Of a DNA stretch of 64,000 nt, positions 54,955 through 64,000 are shown piece after piece. The translations under genes were made by a program, and so were the position numbers. The DNA lies in contig JAPTHN010000013.1 in assembly GCA_026936325.1 (NCBI GenBank), forward strand, positions 15,639,415 through 15,703,414. Direction: 5' to 3'. The notes under the pieces are model-generated. The model was not told the DNA's origin. It made no database searches and saw nothing but the letters and a program-made list of their open reading frames with translations. Positions within the stretch are counted from its first letter, which is position 1; every line of letters starts with the position of its first letter. The DNA is from Platynereis dumerilii. Taxonomy: Eukaryota; Annelida; Polychaeta; Phyllodocida; Nereididae.

Positions 54955-55770
54955 CAGATCATGGGGTACCCCTGCTTTACTGATTTGTCATGTCTTAGAA
55001 TTAAAATTTGCTCAATTGGCTGGAACCGTACCTTTTATTTGATATTGTAAGATTATTGAACTTGTTCGAAGGTATTTGCATTTGTGTATGTTTGTATTAT
55101 TATTTGTTTTCTTGTTGTTGTTTTTGTGTTGACAAATGTGTCATGTGTGAAATTTTCGTTGTCATAATAAAATAAAATAAAGATATACATCAATGATCAA
55201 TCTTCATCTCTTCATTCTGACTCATGATTTTTTGGTTCAGTTACACCTTACACCTTTTATTTCTGCACCTGTGCCTGATTTCCACTGTAGAACTTTCCAC
55301 TTGCGACAGGTCGAAAGGCTGTAGAACAACTCCTTTTTAAACGGGCAAGTTTGAGTAAGAGCTCCATTTAAATGACCTCTGAAAACTGAATAACTTTAAA
55401 CCAATTCATCATAGCAGTTACTTGATACACCTGTATTGTTAACATAGCATAAATCTCTGTTTTTCACTAAAGATACAGATTTCCAGTTGACAAAAGCAGC
55501 ACTGTTATCACTGCCAAAAAGACAGTTGAAAGTGGCCAATTTTTTTGGGTGTAACTATTTACTGAGAACCTTATTTATAAAATATGATATAGTGCAGGGT
55601 TTACTTTCCATGAATGACATGCAGTTTACTGGAAATGGGGGTATATTTATTTAATATATAATGTATTTATGCATACACGTATGTAAGGGTGCCCTGATTC
55701 AAGAACTTTTATGACCAGAATTCTTGCTGCTGCTCTATACAGTCTTACAAATCATTAGACATACAACTGG
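54955..55770. other. Intergenic, no gene recognised
   Basis: AT-rich sequence upstream of the FN2 gene; may hold its promoter. An ATAAAATAAAATAAAG stretch (55167-55183) looks like the tail of an unrelated retroposon, but no body could be assigned. Confidence 0.35.
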
Positions 55771-55780
55771 TCATTGTGGT

Positions 55781-56181
55781 CAGTGGTCGAAATAAGGGGG
55801 GGTCAAGGGGGTCTTGACCCCCCCAAATGCTCTTGGGACCCCCTCAAATGCATCTTTAAGAAGGACCCAGAGGGGGTCCTGAAAAAACCCCCCCAAATAG
55901 TGAATTTGGTAGGAGGAATAAGCATGAACCAGCAAGTAAAGACTAATCAGCAAACTACAACCTCTTGTGATTTATATACATCACCAATAGGGTTTTCAAA
56001 ACTAATTTTCAGAGATAAAACATGCATAGAAAGTGCTCAAATTCATTATTAGAGCATCTGAAACACTTCGACTTTTAAGCGCTTCTGTCGTCCCGCAGAA
56101 TTCAGGCTACAACAGCTTCAAGTCTTCAGGCCTTGCAACTTGAAAGACCCCTCCAAATAACATGGGCTATTTCGACCACTG
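55781..56181. mobile_element. hAT-type MITE with 8-bp duplication ATTGTGGT
   Basis: 401 bp, ends CAGTGGTCGAAATA and the complement, flanked by ATTGTGGT at 55773-55780 and 56182-56189. The left part is rich in GGGGG/CCCCC. The open frame at 55774-56052 is a by-product of this repeat. Confidence 0.87.
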
Positions 56182-56264
56182 ATTGTGGTAAATGCATTCG
56201 CATCACCCCGTTATCTCTAGTTACTTTCGGACTACTTTTATGGTGTCCAGGTAACCTGGTCAGA

Positions 56265-56330
56265 GCACGAATCAAATCCAAGACCCAGCGATTTGCAGTC
56301 AATGCACTATTGCTGAGCTAACCCTCAATG
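56265..56330 (-). repeat. tRNA-like SINE fragment
   Basis: On the minus strand TTAGCTCAGCAATAGTGC resembles a box A region and GGATTTGATTCGTGC a box B. The cloverleaf is incomplete, so it is read as a SINE head rather than a tRNA gene. Confidence 0.45.
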
Positions 56331-56534
56331 AGCTTGTCACTTTCGTAAAAGTTTTAAACACTTTACAATTACTTTGTTTCCGAAATAATTAACGATAGAC
56401 TAGGGTAAAAAATATTAGTTTACTCAAGTATTGGTCTCATTGGTTGCGACAAAATATGACATGCTTGACCAGCCTTGGTGGGATTCATAGTTTTTTCGGT
56501 TGATTTTCAATGAGTGTTTAGTCTGGTTGGAAGA

Positions 56535-56549
56535 TAGATAGATATGGAC

Positions 56550-56596
<47 letters not shown>

Positions 56597-56606
56597 GAGA
56601 TAGATA
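56535..56606. repeat. GATA microsatellite
   Basis: A run of about a dozen GATA/ATAG units with a few interruptions (GGACAGATAG, GAGAGATAG). Confidence 0.95.
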
Positions 56607-56799
56607 TGGTAAGTGCAGCCCTCTAAGCCCTGTTTTGGGCACTCACGAGGTTTGATTGATGAGAGAGCGGATTCCTCAACATGTTACACATTTACCCCAT
56701 GTGAGGTATCTTTTACTTGCCTAGCACAAAACAATGATACAAGGAGCCGCCAATTTAATGTCTCATCTGAACGACATCCAGCTGGGATTTTGCTGATGA

Positions 56800-56920
56800 A
56801 GGTACACTGAAAATTTTGGGTTCCCCACCCGGGGATGGAACCCATGCAATCAAAGACCTTCAGCGGAGCAGGCGGGCACCTAAGCCACTTGGCTCGGCAC
56901 TCCCAGTCGCTGGGTATTTG
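56800..56920 (-). repeat. tRNA-like SINE head (Leu/Ser-like)
   Basis: The minus strand reads TGCCGAGCCAAGTGGCTTAG, then GCCCGCCTGC and, as box B, GGGTTCCATCC (56843-56833). It is too disordered for a functional tRNA; a SINE or tRNA relic. Confidence 0.5.
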
Positions 56921-57123
56921 GTTTGATTCAAGCTTTGGTGGCTAACACAGACTATAGACCCCCGAAGTCATTAGCAAAAAGTGACTTGTCAGAGTTAGGT
57001 GGGCCTAAATATTATTATTTCTCTCAGGCTGGGTTAAGGGGAAAAAATCAAATATTTTACGCATTAAAATTTGTTCACAGAGTAAATAAAAATATTTTGA
57101 TATTTTGGACTAGTCGCTTCTCA

Positions 57124-57445
57124 CAGGGGCGGACTGGCGCGATTTCGGGCCCGTGGCAAAATAAGTCAATGGGCCCTTAAGTCCTTACTGGCAGCAATAT
57201 TTCAAATGAGAAAAGCATAATACCATGGCACTTTTCTTTGGATGAATTGTTATTAGGGGGCCCCATGTGGGAGGGCCCTGTCTCATTCAGTTAATTTGGT
57301 CACATCACACATAAAATTATAAACCAAAAACACACGTTTTGGCTTTGCCTTGAATTATTTTATTTTTTGACATCTTGCATGGGCCCCTCAGAGAGGATGG
57401 GCCCGTGGCAGCTGCCACTCTGCCACATAGGCCAGTCCGCCCCTG
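57124..57445. mobile_element. hAT-type MITE with 8-bp duplication GCTTCTCA
   Basis: 322 bp, ends CAGGGGCGGACTGGC and exact complement, flanked by GCTTCTCA at 57116-57123 and 57446-57453. Internal GGGCCCGTGGCA/GCCCGTGGCAGC blocks. CAGGGGCG ends are classic for hAT elements. Confidence 0.92.
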
Positions 57446-57714
57446 GCTTCTCAACGCTCTGTACTTCAGTGCTCATGCATGTCATATCAAATTCTACGCA
57501 TCAGCCTAATGTGAAAGATACGGTTGAAAAGGGGTGCAACAGTTCACAAAGCGGAAAGATCAAGTCCGGGGGTCAAGTTCAAGTGAAAGTAGCTGTCAGA
57601 ATCTTCGGGAAAGATCTGTTACTTTTAAAAAGGCAGTGTGACCTTCAGAGGTTAGGCTGTAGTAACCTGGCTGTTCCAAAACACAACACCTTTGATGTCC
57701 TTTGAATATGAGGC

Positions 57715-57930
57715 CCTGGATGGGGTTTTGCATCCCCCTGTCCCCTGTGCCTTTTACTTTTGAATTTCATGTCCCTTTGCAATTTTACTATTAGTAAATT
57801 ACTAATTGCACTTCTGAATTCCACGTCCCACAACCCCGGATGTGGTTTTTATGTCCCCGAGGGGACTGTCTCTTGGCCATTTTACTTTTGAATTCCACGT
57901 CCTTTGATGAATTCCCTGTCCCCAATTCTA
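57715..57930. repeat. CCCTGTCCC-type dispersed repeat, copy 2
   Basis: Repeated CTTTTACTTTTGAATTCCA and CATGTCCCTTTGCAATTTTA stretches, related to 44080-44205. Two internal units of about 110 bp (57720 and 57830). Confidence 0.55.
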
Positions 57931-58544
57931 GCCCATTCAGAGCATTGATGATATCCTCAACATAATTTTGGCTATAACTAAAAGCACTATCTTTGGTGAT
58001 ATTTCTTTTTCTGGAGATAAAAGTTCGATCTTTGTAACCTTTACAATAATGCTCAAGTTCCGAGTCTTCTCAGAAAAGATGAATATAACTTTTTCTTCTT
58101 TTGGACAAATTGTTGAAGCATCTATCATAAAAAATAAATTTGGATTTTATATTTGAATCTTCACGCTGTCCCGTATTTTTGTTTTATATCGTTCAGACAA
58201 TTTCTAGAAATACTAAAGTTTTAATATATATATGAAGCTGAGTTTGAACCTAGTTTAAACTGATGAAAATTTGGGTCCTTAAAGGTCACGGTAGAAACCT
58301 TGCACAAGTTTTGCCATTAATCATAGTTTTTTTTTGGTTCAATGACTCAATACTTGCTATGACTGTAGCACTTAGGGTTAAAAACCAGTGCTTTCTGAGA
58401 ACTTGGGTTATTATGACTCCTCTTTCATAACTTGTTGACATTTTGTGGACAAAACAAGATCAGTACATGTAGTTCAAAACACTCTCTGACATACAGTGCT
58501 GCTTTTACAGCCAAAGTTTAAAAGAACTGATTCCAGCAAAACCT

Positions 58545-58680
58545 GAATGGATGAGGAGCTTGAATATGTCATATTTTCTAGGTATTTAATTGGCTTATAA
58601 CAGCCTAAGTGCTTAGCCTTTTAATTGGCTGACCTATGTCATTCTTTATCAACCAATAGCAGTCACTTATTTATGCACAT
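58545..58680. repeat. Dispersed repeat, copy 2 (match to 46750-46925)
   Basis: GAATATGTCATATTTTC, ATAACAGCCTAA, ACCTATGTCATTC and CAACCAATAGC in the order seen at 46750-46925. It ends against an M1 MITE. Confidence 0.5.
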
Positions 58681-58681
58681 A

Positions 58682-60600
58682 CAGTGCCACCTGTAAATAA
58701 CACTGGTCTACAAGCAAAATGCTTCCGGAACAAAAGTAGTGAAACTTTTCTTGTATTAGGTCACTAATAAGGAAATGGTAAGTCAAATGTGCAGATTGGC
58801 TCTAGTTTCCAAGATACAGTATAGTGCCAAATTATGAAATTTATGCAAAATTAGGCAAAAACGTCAGTATATCAGAAAGCACAGTGCATCCACAAGCAAC
58901 CATTTCTATCATAAAGCCTGTCTGCACATTCCAATACATGCATCTTTAATATGTTTTTGAGTTTTGACACAGAATTTGTTTTTTTTTTGGAATTTCACTC
59001 TTGGAGATGCACAAAATTTATGTATGTAGACTCATTCCATGAACGGGAGCATCAATTTACTTTTGCATCACAAGCTGCATGTAATGGCTTCTAAGATCAC
59101 ATTTGTCAGATATCTCTACTCAACTGCATCACTTTTTTTATTTAGTGATAAAAAAATATGCCTGGAATTTGTGTGAACAGCCCAGAAAACTTCTATTACA
59201 TTTGTAGTGAAATGACGTTTTCCTCACGAAAGTGCAACATTTAACTACAGTGGTTAGAAAGGCATAATTAATTACTTTGGTTGCAAAGCTGGAGGTCAGG
59301 ACCCAATTTTGGGCTCCCACTATTGTTGTAAGACGAGTGCAATTGGCTTTCAGAAGAGTCCCAACAAGAAAAGTGAACCTATGCCCTTTGAACAATGTTG
59401 AAATCTCAATGGTTTGGCGAGAACCAACATATCACAGTTGTTACAGGTACTGCTACTTTTGTATGATTCCAGTTGCAATATGGAACAGTAACAGCAAAGA
59501 AATGGACAGTTGATTATTATCCAAGTACTAATGTAATCAGCTCTGTGACCTGACCTACATGGAGATGAATTCCTGTCCCTTTAGAATCACGTACACTTAG
59601 GACACAGCTGATTATCATGATAATAACCAGGATTCAGTTGGCCCAGAGCAATCAACACCATGTTTAAGAGAAAAGAAGGCATACAAAGCTTTTCAGTCAG
59701 TAGTACCAGTTGTTTGGAAACTGCAAGGCAGATAATTAAAATCAACTGGTAATAAACACCTTCTGAATTCTGACAGAGCTCTTGGCTTCAATATGTCAAG
59801 TGCTGAAGATACAATTTTTGCGTTCTGGATTTCTTTCCTTTGAACTGTGGAGAAGTAAGTGATGAACAGATTGAACAATTCCAAGAACTATGAAGAAAAG
59901 GCATCAGGGAAAGTGGAATCCATCCATGCTGACTGACTACTGTTGGAATGTTGTCAATGACAGACGGGCCAAAAAGTGTCGTTCAGATAAAAAATAAACG
60001 GATCTTTATGGGTTTAAGAGATACTTTGCTTTTTTTTGTCAAATGATTTTCAATCACCTGATGTCTTAAGATATCATTTCTTGACAGTGCTTGACAAATA
60101 AATAATTGCAACATCAATTTTTCATAACATAAATATCATTTTGGAGCAAAAATGCCTAAATCTATTGAATAAATAGATGCGATTTTCATGTATTTCAAGG
60201 TCCTGGTATATCTTCAATGCATTAGCTAACCAGAACAAGTTTCAACTGATTTTCAGTTCATCTTATCAAAATAAATGAGATTTAGCCACTTTTATCCCGG
60301 AAGCAGACCAACTCCAAAAATTTGTAGACCAGTGTAAGTGAAACATGTGATATTGTGCCATTGCATCAATACCAAACATCCTCAGCCGAACTGTTTGTGG
60401 AAGCATGAATTCTCATCCGATGAGAGGAAAACATACTGGGTCATAAAGGCCGATATGTGAGGCATGTGGGATAACAATGGCCGCCAATTTTCTTTGCTGC
60501 AGTCGGAGTTAGGTATGGATCCAAGTCTTTGATAAGTAAGTGAACCACCCTTCCCTATGTTTTAACATCAGGCCTGTGTTTCAGTTTCACTTACTTACGG
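58682..60600. mobile_element. MITE family M1 split by a 1.6-kb element
   Basis: M1 text starts CAGTGCCACCTGTAAATAA (58682) and resumes at 60335 with TAAGTGAAACATGTGATATT, continuing through GGCCGATATGTGAGGCATGT to about 60600, where the right terminus is lost. Between them lies the element at 58701-60334. Confidence 0.75.
58701..60334 (+). mobile_element. 1.63-kb TAA-flanked element with remnants of a VWREP...CYFC protein
   Basis: Ends CACTGGTCTACAA and its complement, with the imperfect pairing extending to a CTTCCGG block; flanked by TAA (58698-58700 and 60335-60337). Rejoining the flanks restores CTGTAAATAAGTGAAAC of M1. The plus strand at about 59277-59513 encodes CPLNNVEISMVWREPTYH and CYFCMIPVAIWNSNSK; near 59890-59945, in other frames, come KWNPSMLTDYCWNVVND-like pieces. 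I recognise these, from memory only, as recurring in uncharacterised transposon-associated proteins of invertebrates. The frames are broken. A 3-bp TAA duplication suggests a PIF/Harbinger-like or similar mechanism. Confidence 0.65.
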
Positions 60601-63600
60601 ATTTTTGTATTAAAATGCAATTTTGTCATGAAATATGTTGAAAAATCAATACTTTCTACGTTGACTGTACAATGTGTACATAGTAGGCCTAACTATACCA
60701 GTCACACATGCATCAGTTATACTTTCTTGTGAAAGAGTGTCTTTCAGGTTCTTTTGAATAGTCATCAAGTAATGTTATATATTTCCCATGTAATTTATTG
60801 GCCAAAAATATGATCCACCCTCTACACCCAGTTATAAAAGTTATGTGGAGCATGAACTGTTACTTTCAATAAGTAGGAGTTTATTACTTAACAACTAAGT
60901 TAGCATGTCTTTTATCATATTTTCTTTCCATCCTATTAACCATAGAAGTTGTTCAGTGTTGGTACACTACGCGGTGAAGGTCATGAACACTGCAATAAGC
61001 TGTTGAGAATTTTTAAGAGAACTTTTCCCCAATTAGTGGGTTTGCTTTACATAAATCCACATTTGCGTAAGAAGTAACATGTACTATTTCTCCATGATTC
61101 CATAATATGGCCAATTTAATTTTTTTTTGTGGCAAAACAACTTTTTGGAGCAAAAAATGAATATTTCCTTTTTCTTTAAATAACTTCTAGCTGAGAAGAA
61201 AATACATTATATAGCTATATACCTTGTCAGTATTGCTTATTTCACACAACATTTCTCGATTGCTCCACTCCAGTTGCAGTTACACTGAAAAAAAGGTTTG
61301 TGTGACAAAGGACAAAACGATCGTTAGCCGGTGTCCGTCCAAAATTTTGTATAAATTCAGACGAAGGGAATGCTTATTTTTGACATTTCATTGATCAATT
61401 CACACCAAAAATTTATCAGTATAGACAATTTCCTTGTCTATTTTAAATAAAAACATCATCTCTAACCACCTTTTTTTTTCAAAAATCGCCCATATAATGA
61501 AAAGAGTCACAAGATAAGGGATCTAGCCCCAAAAAATTATTTGTAAAGTTGAAAACACTTTTTTCTTTTTATATCAACTACAAATTGGGTTGAAAGGTGT
61601 CACTCCATTATAGCGAAAGTGCAAAGGGAAATAATCTTAGTAAGAAAACCCAAAAGGAATTAATTACTGGCTATTGGAAGTCAGGATTGCCCAATGTATG
61701 CTATCATTCTGGATGAAAAATGTAAACAAACTTTTTCCACTGCCCCCAAAAATAATATTTGTTTACATACTCAGGGGTACAAGGAGCATTTAGAATTTTG
61801 AACTTAATGAGGTGGTTGACCCTATCTGAGCTGCTGGAGACCTCATAAGGGAACCAGTGCTAGTACCTGGTTGTGCCAAGTAGGAGCAATGACCTTACAG
61901 GGACAAATGGGTTCAAGGGTAGACAAGGTCATTCTTGACCACTTTGCCTTTTATGGCATTATATTAGGTTGATGATGCATATTTTGAACAATTTCATATC
62001 TGAGGTTTAACAAGATTTAAGCCAGCATGGTCATAATGCATCAAATAAGAACTTGTAACATAATATGCATGCATTGGAATTAAGGCGTCTCCATAGAGTC
62101 ATTTGGGGTTAAGTCAAAACTCACGAATTCCTCAAATTCGCCCTTAAATAATTACAATGGCCATTCCAAAGTGGCAATCATATAGGGCATAGGCCTACTT
62201 CCTCAAATAAGGTGCCTCAATCATTTAGGGCATCTTAGTCGTGAAAACTTGACTTTTCCCCTCATAAAACGGGCCTATAGTTTAGTAACAATATTTTATT
62301 GCAGTTTACTTGAGGAGGCCAACTTTCAATATAGTCCATCAAAATGTTAAAAGCATACAGCATTGCTTTAGGCCATTAAAATTTAATGGATTATTATAGA
62401 TCCACCTTTCATTTTTAAATCCTTTTTATTTCATTCTTTTTTCATAACCCTCAATTACGAGACATCTTCCCAAGAAGGCATGACTTAAAAAAAGAATTTA
62501 GGACAAAAACACCTTTTGGAAGTCATTCTAGTGAAACATAATTTACGGAACATGCTCAGACATAACGAATATTTTTGCCAAGCAAAATAAATGAAGGTAC
62601 ATGTATATTAGCATTTAAAAAACATCTCATGCCTCAGAGTAATTTGCAACACACTTTTTGAAAGGTCAACCACTTTAAACATAAAAGAGCTGTATATATC
62701 TGGTTGACTGTATAGGAACCATTAAAGAGGTTGTGTCAAAAGAACTTCACATTTAGGTGTCCAAAGCAGCTAGAAACTAGAGGTCGTGTCGCAAGCGGAA
62801 CGTACGCGAGTTTCGGGTGCGTGGTTGTAGAGTTTGTTGGTGTAAGTTTGGATGGTTGGTAAGATGGGGGAGTCATGAAGAGAAGGAAGTATGAACTAGA
62901 ACCGACACTGCGAAGCGTTAGACAGGAGGTGGTCCTTTACTTTTGATGGCACTTGTCGTGTTTATCTATATTCATGAATGCTGCAAAAACGGAGCATAGA
63001 CATGAAATGTTGCCTTAACATACACAAACAATATACCACAGACACTGTCAGACAGGTTGTAAGACAAAAGAGGTAAAAATGATTGCTATAGTACTACCCA
63101 CAAAATAGTAGAACAGAGCTTTCGATAATATGAAATTCACACTGCGTAAGATTGGGCACTTTAATTTGAACATTGCAATCTTTGGTAATTTTGAAGAATG
63201 AAATGAAAAAGCTATGCAGATATCACCAAAACGTTGTCACTTTGATTGCGCATTGCTTTCCACTCCTTGTGACAGTTGGAACAACCAAAAAAATAAAGCG
63301 AAACAAAAACAGTCTTTTTTAAACTATTGGACTTCACAAGATTGACATTTGAAAATCACAAGCTGAAGGTGAAGGATCAGCATTTTAATAGGCTGTCAAT
63401 TTCTTACTTTACCAATGTCAATGAGCTTCTATGAGACTCAGTTCATGCTTGTAAGTTAAGAATGTTTGGAAAATGTTTCAATAATATCAAAGACATTGCC
63501 TGTATTGTTAAAAGATATACAATTTATTATTATTTCAGTCAATCCTATTCCAGTACAAAGGCTTTTTTAAGCACAATTCATATAGGGAGTTACTTTCATG

Positions 63601-64000
63601 CAAGACTAAAGAATTATTGGCTGGGTGCAAAAAATTAGTAGATGATTGTCCTTCCCCTGCATTTCTCTAATTACCCTACAGGCCTACTTGGCTCTGATTG
63701 GTCCAGAAATTGTCTTTTCTTAACAAATTCCGCCACCTCCATTTTTAACCCCTGGGTTCTTGTTAGATTTTACACAAAACTTTGAATTTTGCGTTTCACC
63801 AAGTTTGAAACACAGTGATGAAAATTATTGAGTTTCATGCCTTTTTAATTGTGATATTTTTATGAAATTTTCACAAGCTGTTTCCAACATGTCTCACAGA
63901 TGCTCGACAAAAACTGAAGGCAAAATATCGATTAGAAAAAATCTTTTATTCCATTGAAGGCCAAATTTTTAAAGTGGAAATGACAATGACAACATAAAAC
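60600..64000. other. Gene-poor AT-rich end of window
   Basis: No exon, transposon protein or tandem repeat could be supported. A TGAGGTGGTTGACC (61810) and GGTCAACCACTTTAA (62664) pair might be the ends of an 860-bp inverted-repeat element. At 62785-62960 there is a local cluster of CpG dinucleotides (for example GTCGTGTCGCAAGCGGAACG), unusual here and possibly part of a promoter or of an unrecognised repeat. Confidence 0.4.

Noticed and set aside
56800-56920. tRNA gene on the minus strand
   Set aside because: Box A- and box B-like sequences are present, but the arms do not form a convincing cloverleaf; a SINE head or relic is more likely.
1-64000. LTR retrovirus, Polinton or other capsid-bearing element
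   Set aside because: No long terminal repeats, integrase, capsid or envelope-like frames were recognised; the retroelement pieces are CR1-type LINE, Penelope-like and SINE.
1-64000. Bacterial or organellar origin of the window
   Set aside because: Introns with GT-AG borders, SINEs, MITEs, satellites and animal protein families rule it out.

Overview
The window is nuclear DNA of an animal. It is AT-rich, its genes are split by introns with GT-AG borders, and it is crowded with transposon relics. Fibronectin type II domains, an MS4A/CD20-like four-pass protein and a local expansion of cytosolic sulfotransferases, together with tRNA-derived SINEs, Penelope-like, CR1-like and Tc1-like relics and very many MITEs, suggest a marine invertebrate, most likely a non-vertebrate deuterostome (echinoderm, hemichordate or cephalochordate). 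The species cannot be fixed from sequence alone.

Region 1 (about 2.9-35.3 kb) is a tandem array of four cytosolic sulfotransferase genes, all on the minus strand and each with two coding exons joined by a phase-1 intron inside the PAPS-binding loop (PKC-G|TTW). Copies 1 and 2 (291 aa) form one pair and copies 3 and 4 (294 aa) a second pair. Copies 1-3 look intact; copy 4 carries a one-base deletion and is probably a pseudogene. Because the copies are paralogous, several mobile elements can be read against an empty site in a sister copy. Between the genes lie 32-bp satellite arrays, a palindromic Tc1-like element, a CR1-like LINE split by a 3.1-kb insert, a Penelope-like remnant with an 11-bp target duplication, and several families of inverted-repeat elements.

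Region 2 (35.3-41.5 kb) has no recognisable gene. It holds MITEs, a 171-bp C-rich tandem repeat, poly-T/C low complexity and a SINE.

Region 3 (41.5-45.1 kb) holds a plus-strand, five-exon gene for a 166-aa MS4A/CD20-like four-pass membrane protein, followed by three hairpin elements (45.6-46.3 kb).

Region 4 (47.0-54.6 kb) holds a minus-strand, ten-exon gene for a 361-aa secreted protein: a signal peptide and five FN2 domains. Every FN2 exon is symmetric phase 1 and is preceded by a short exon carrying a single cysteine. Its introns hold a 22-bp minisatellite of about 1.3 kb and several MITEs, one of them 9 bp from a splice donor. This gene and the MS4A-like gene converge.

Region 5 (54.7-64 kb) has no gene that can be supported. 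It holds two hAT-type MITEs with perfect 8-bp target duplications, a GATA microsatellite, tRNA-like SINE pieces, and a MITE split by a 1.6-kb element with 3-bp TAA duplications that carries fragments of a protein family tied to invertebrate transposons.

The sulfotransferases are predicted to sulfate small hydroxyl or amine compounds in the cytosol, the MS4A-like protein to sit in a membrane, and the FN2 protein to be secreted and bind matrix or lipid ligands. Nothing in the sequence ties the three gene types into one pathway. The strongest novelty lies in the repeats: elements whose terminal motif is reiterated inside them in alternating orientation, and a satellite that appears to have grown from a MITE terminus.
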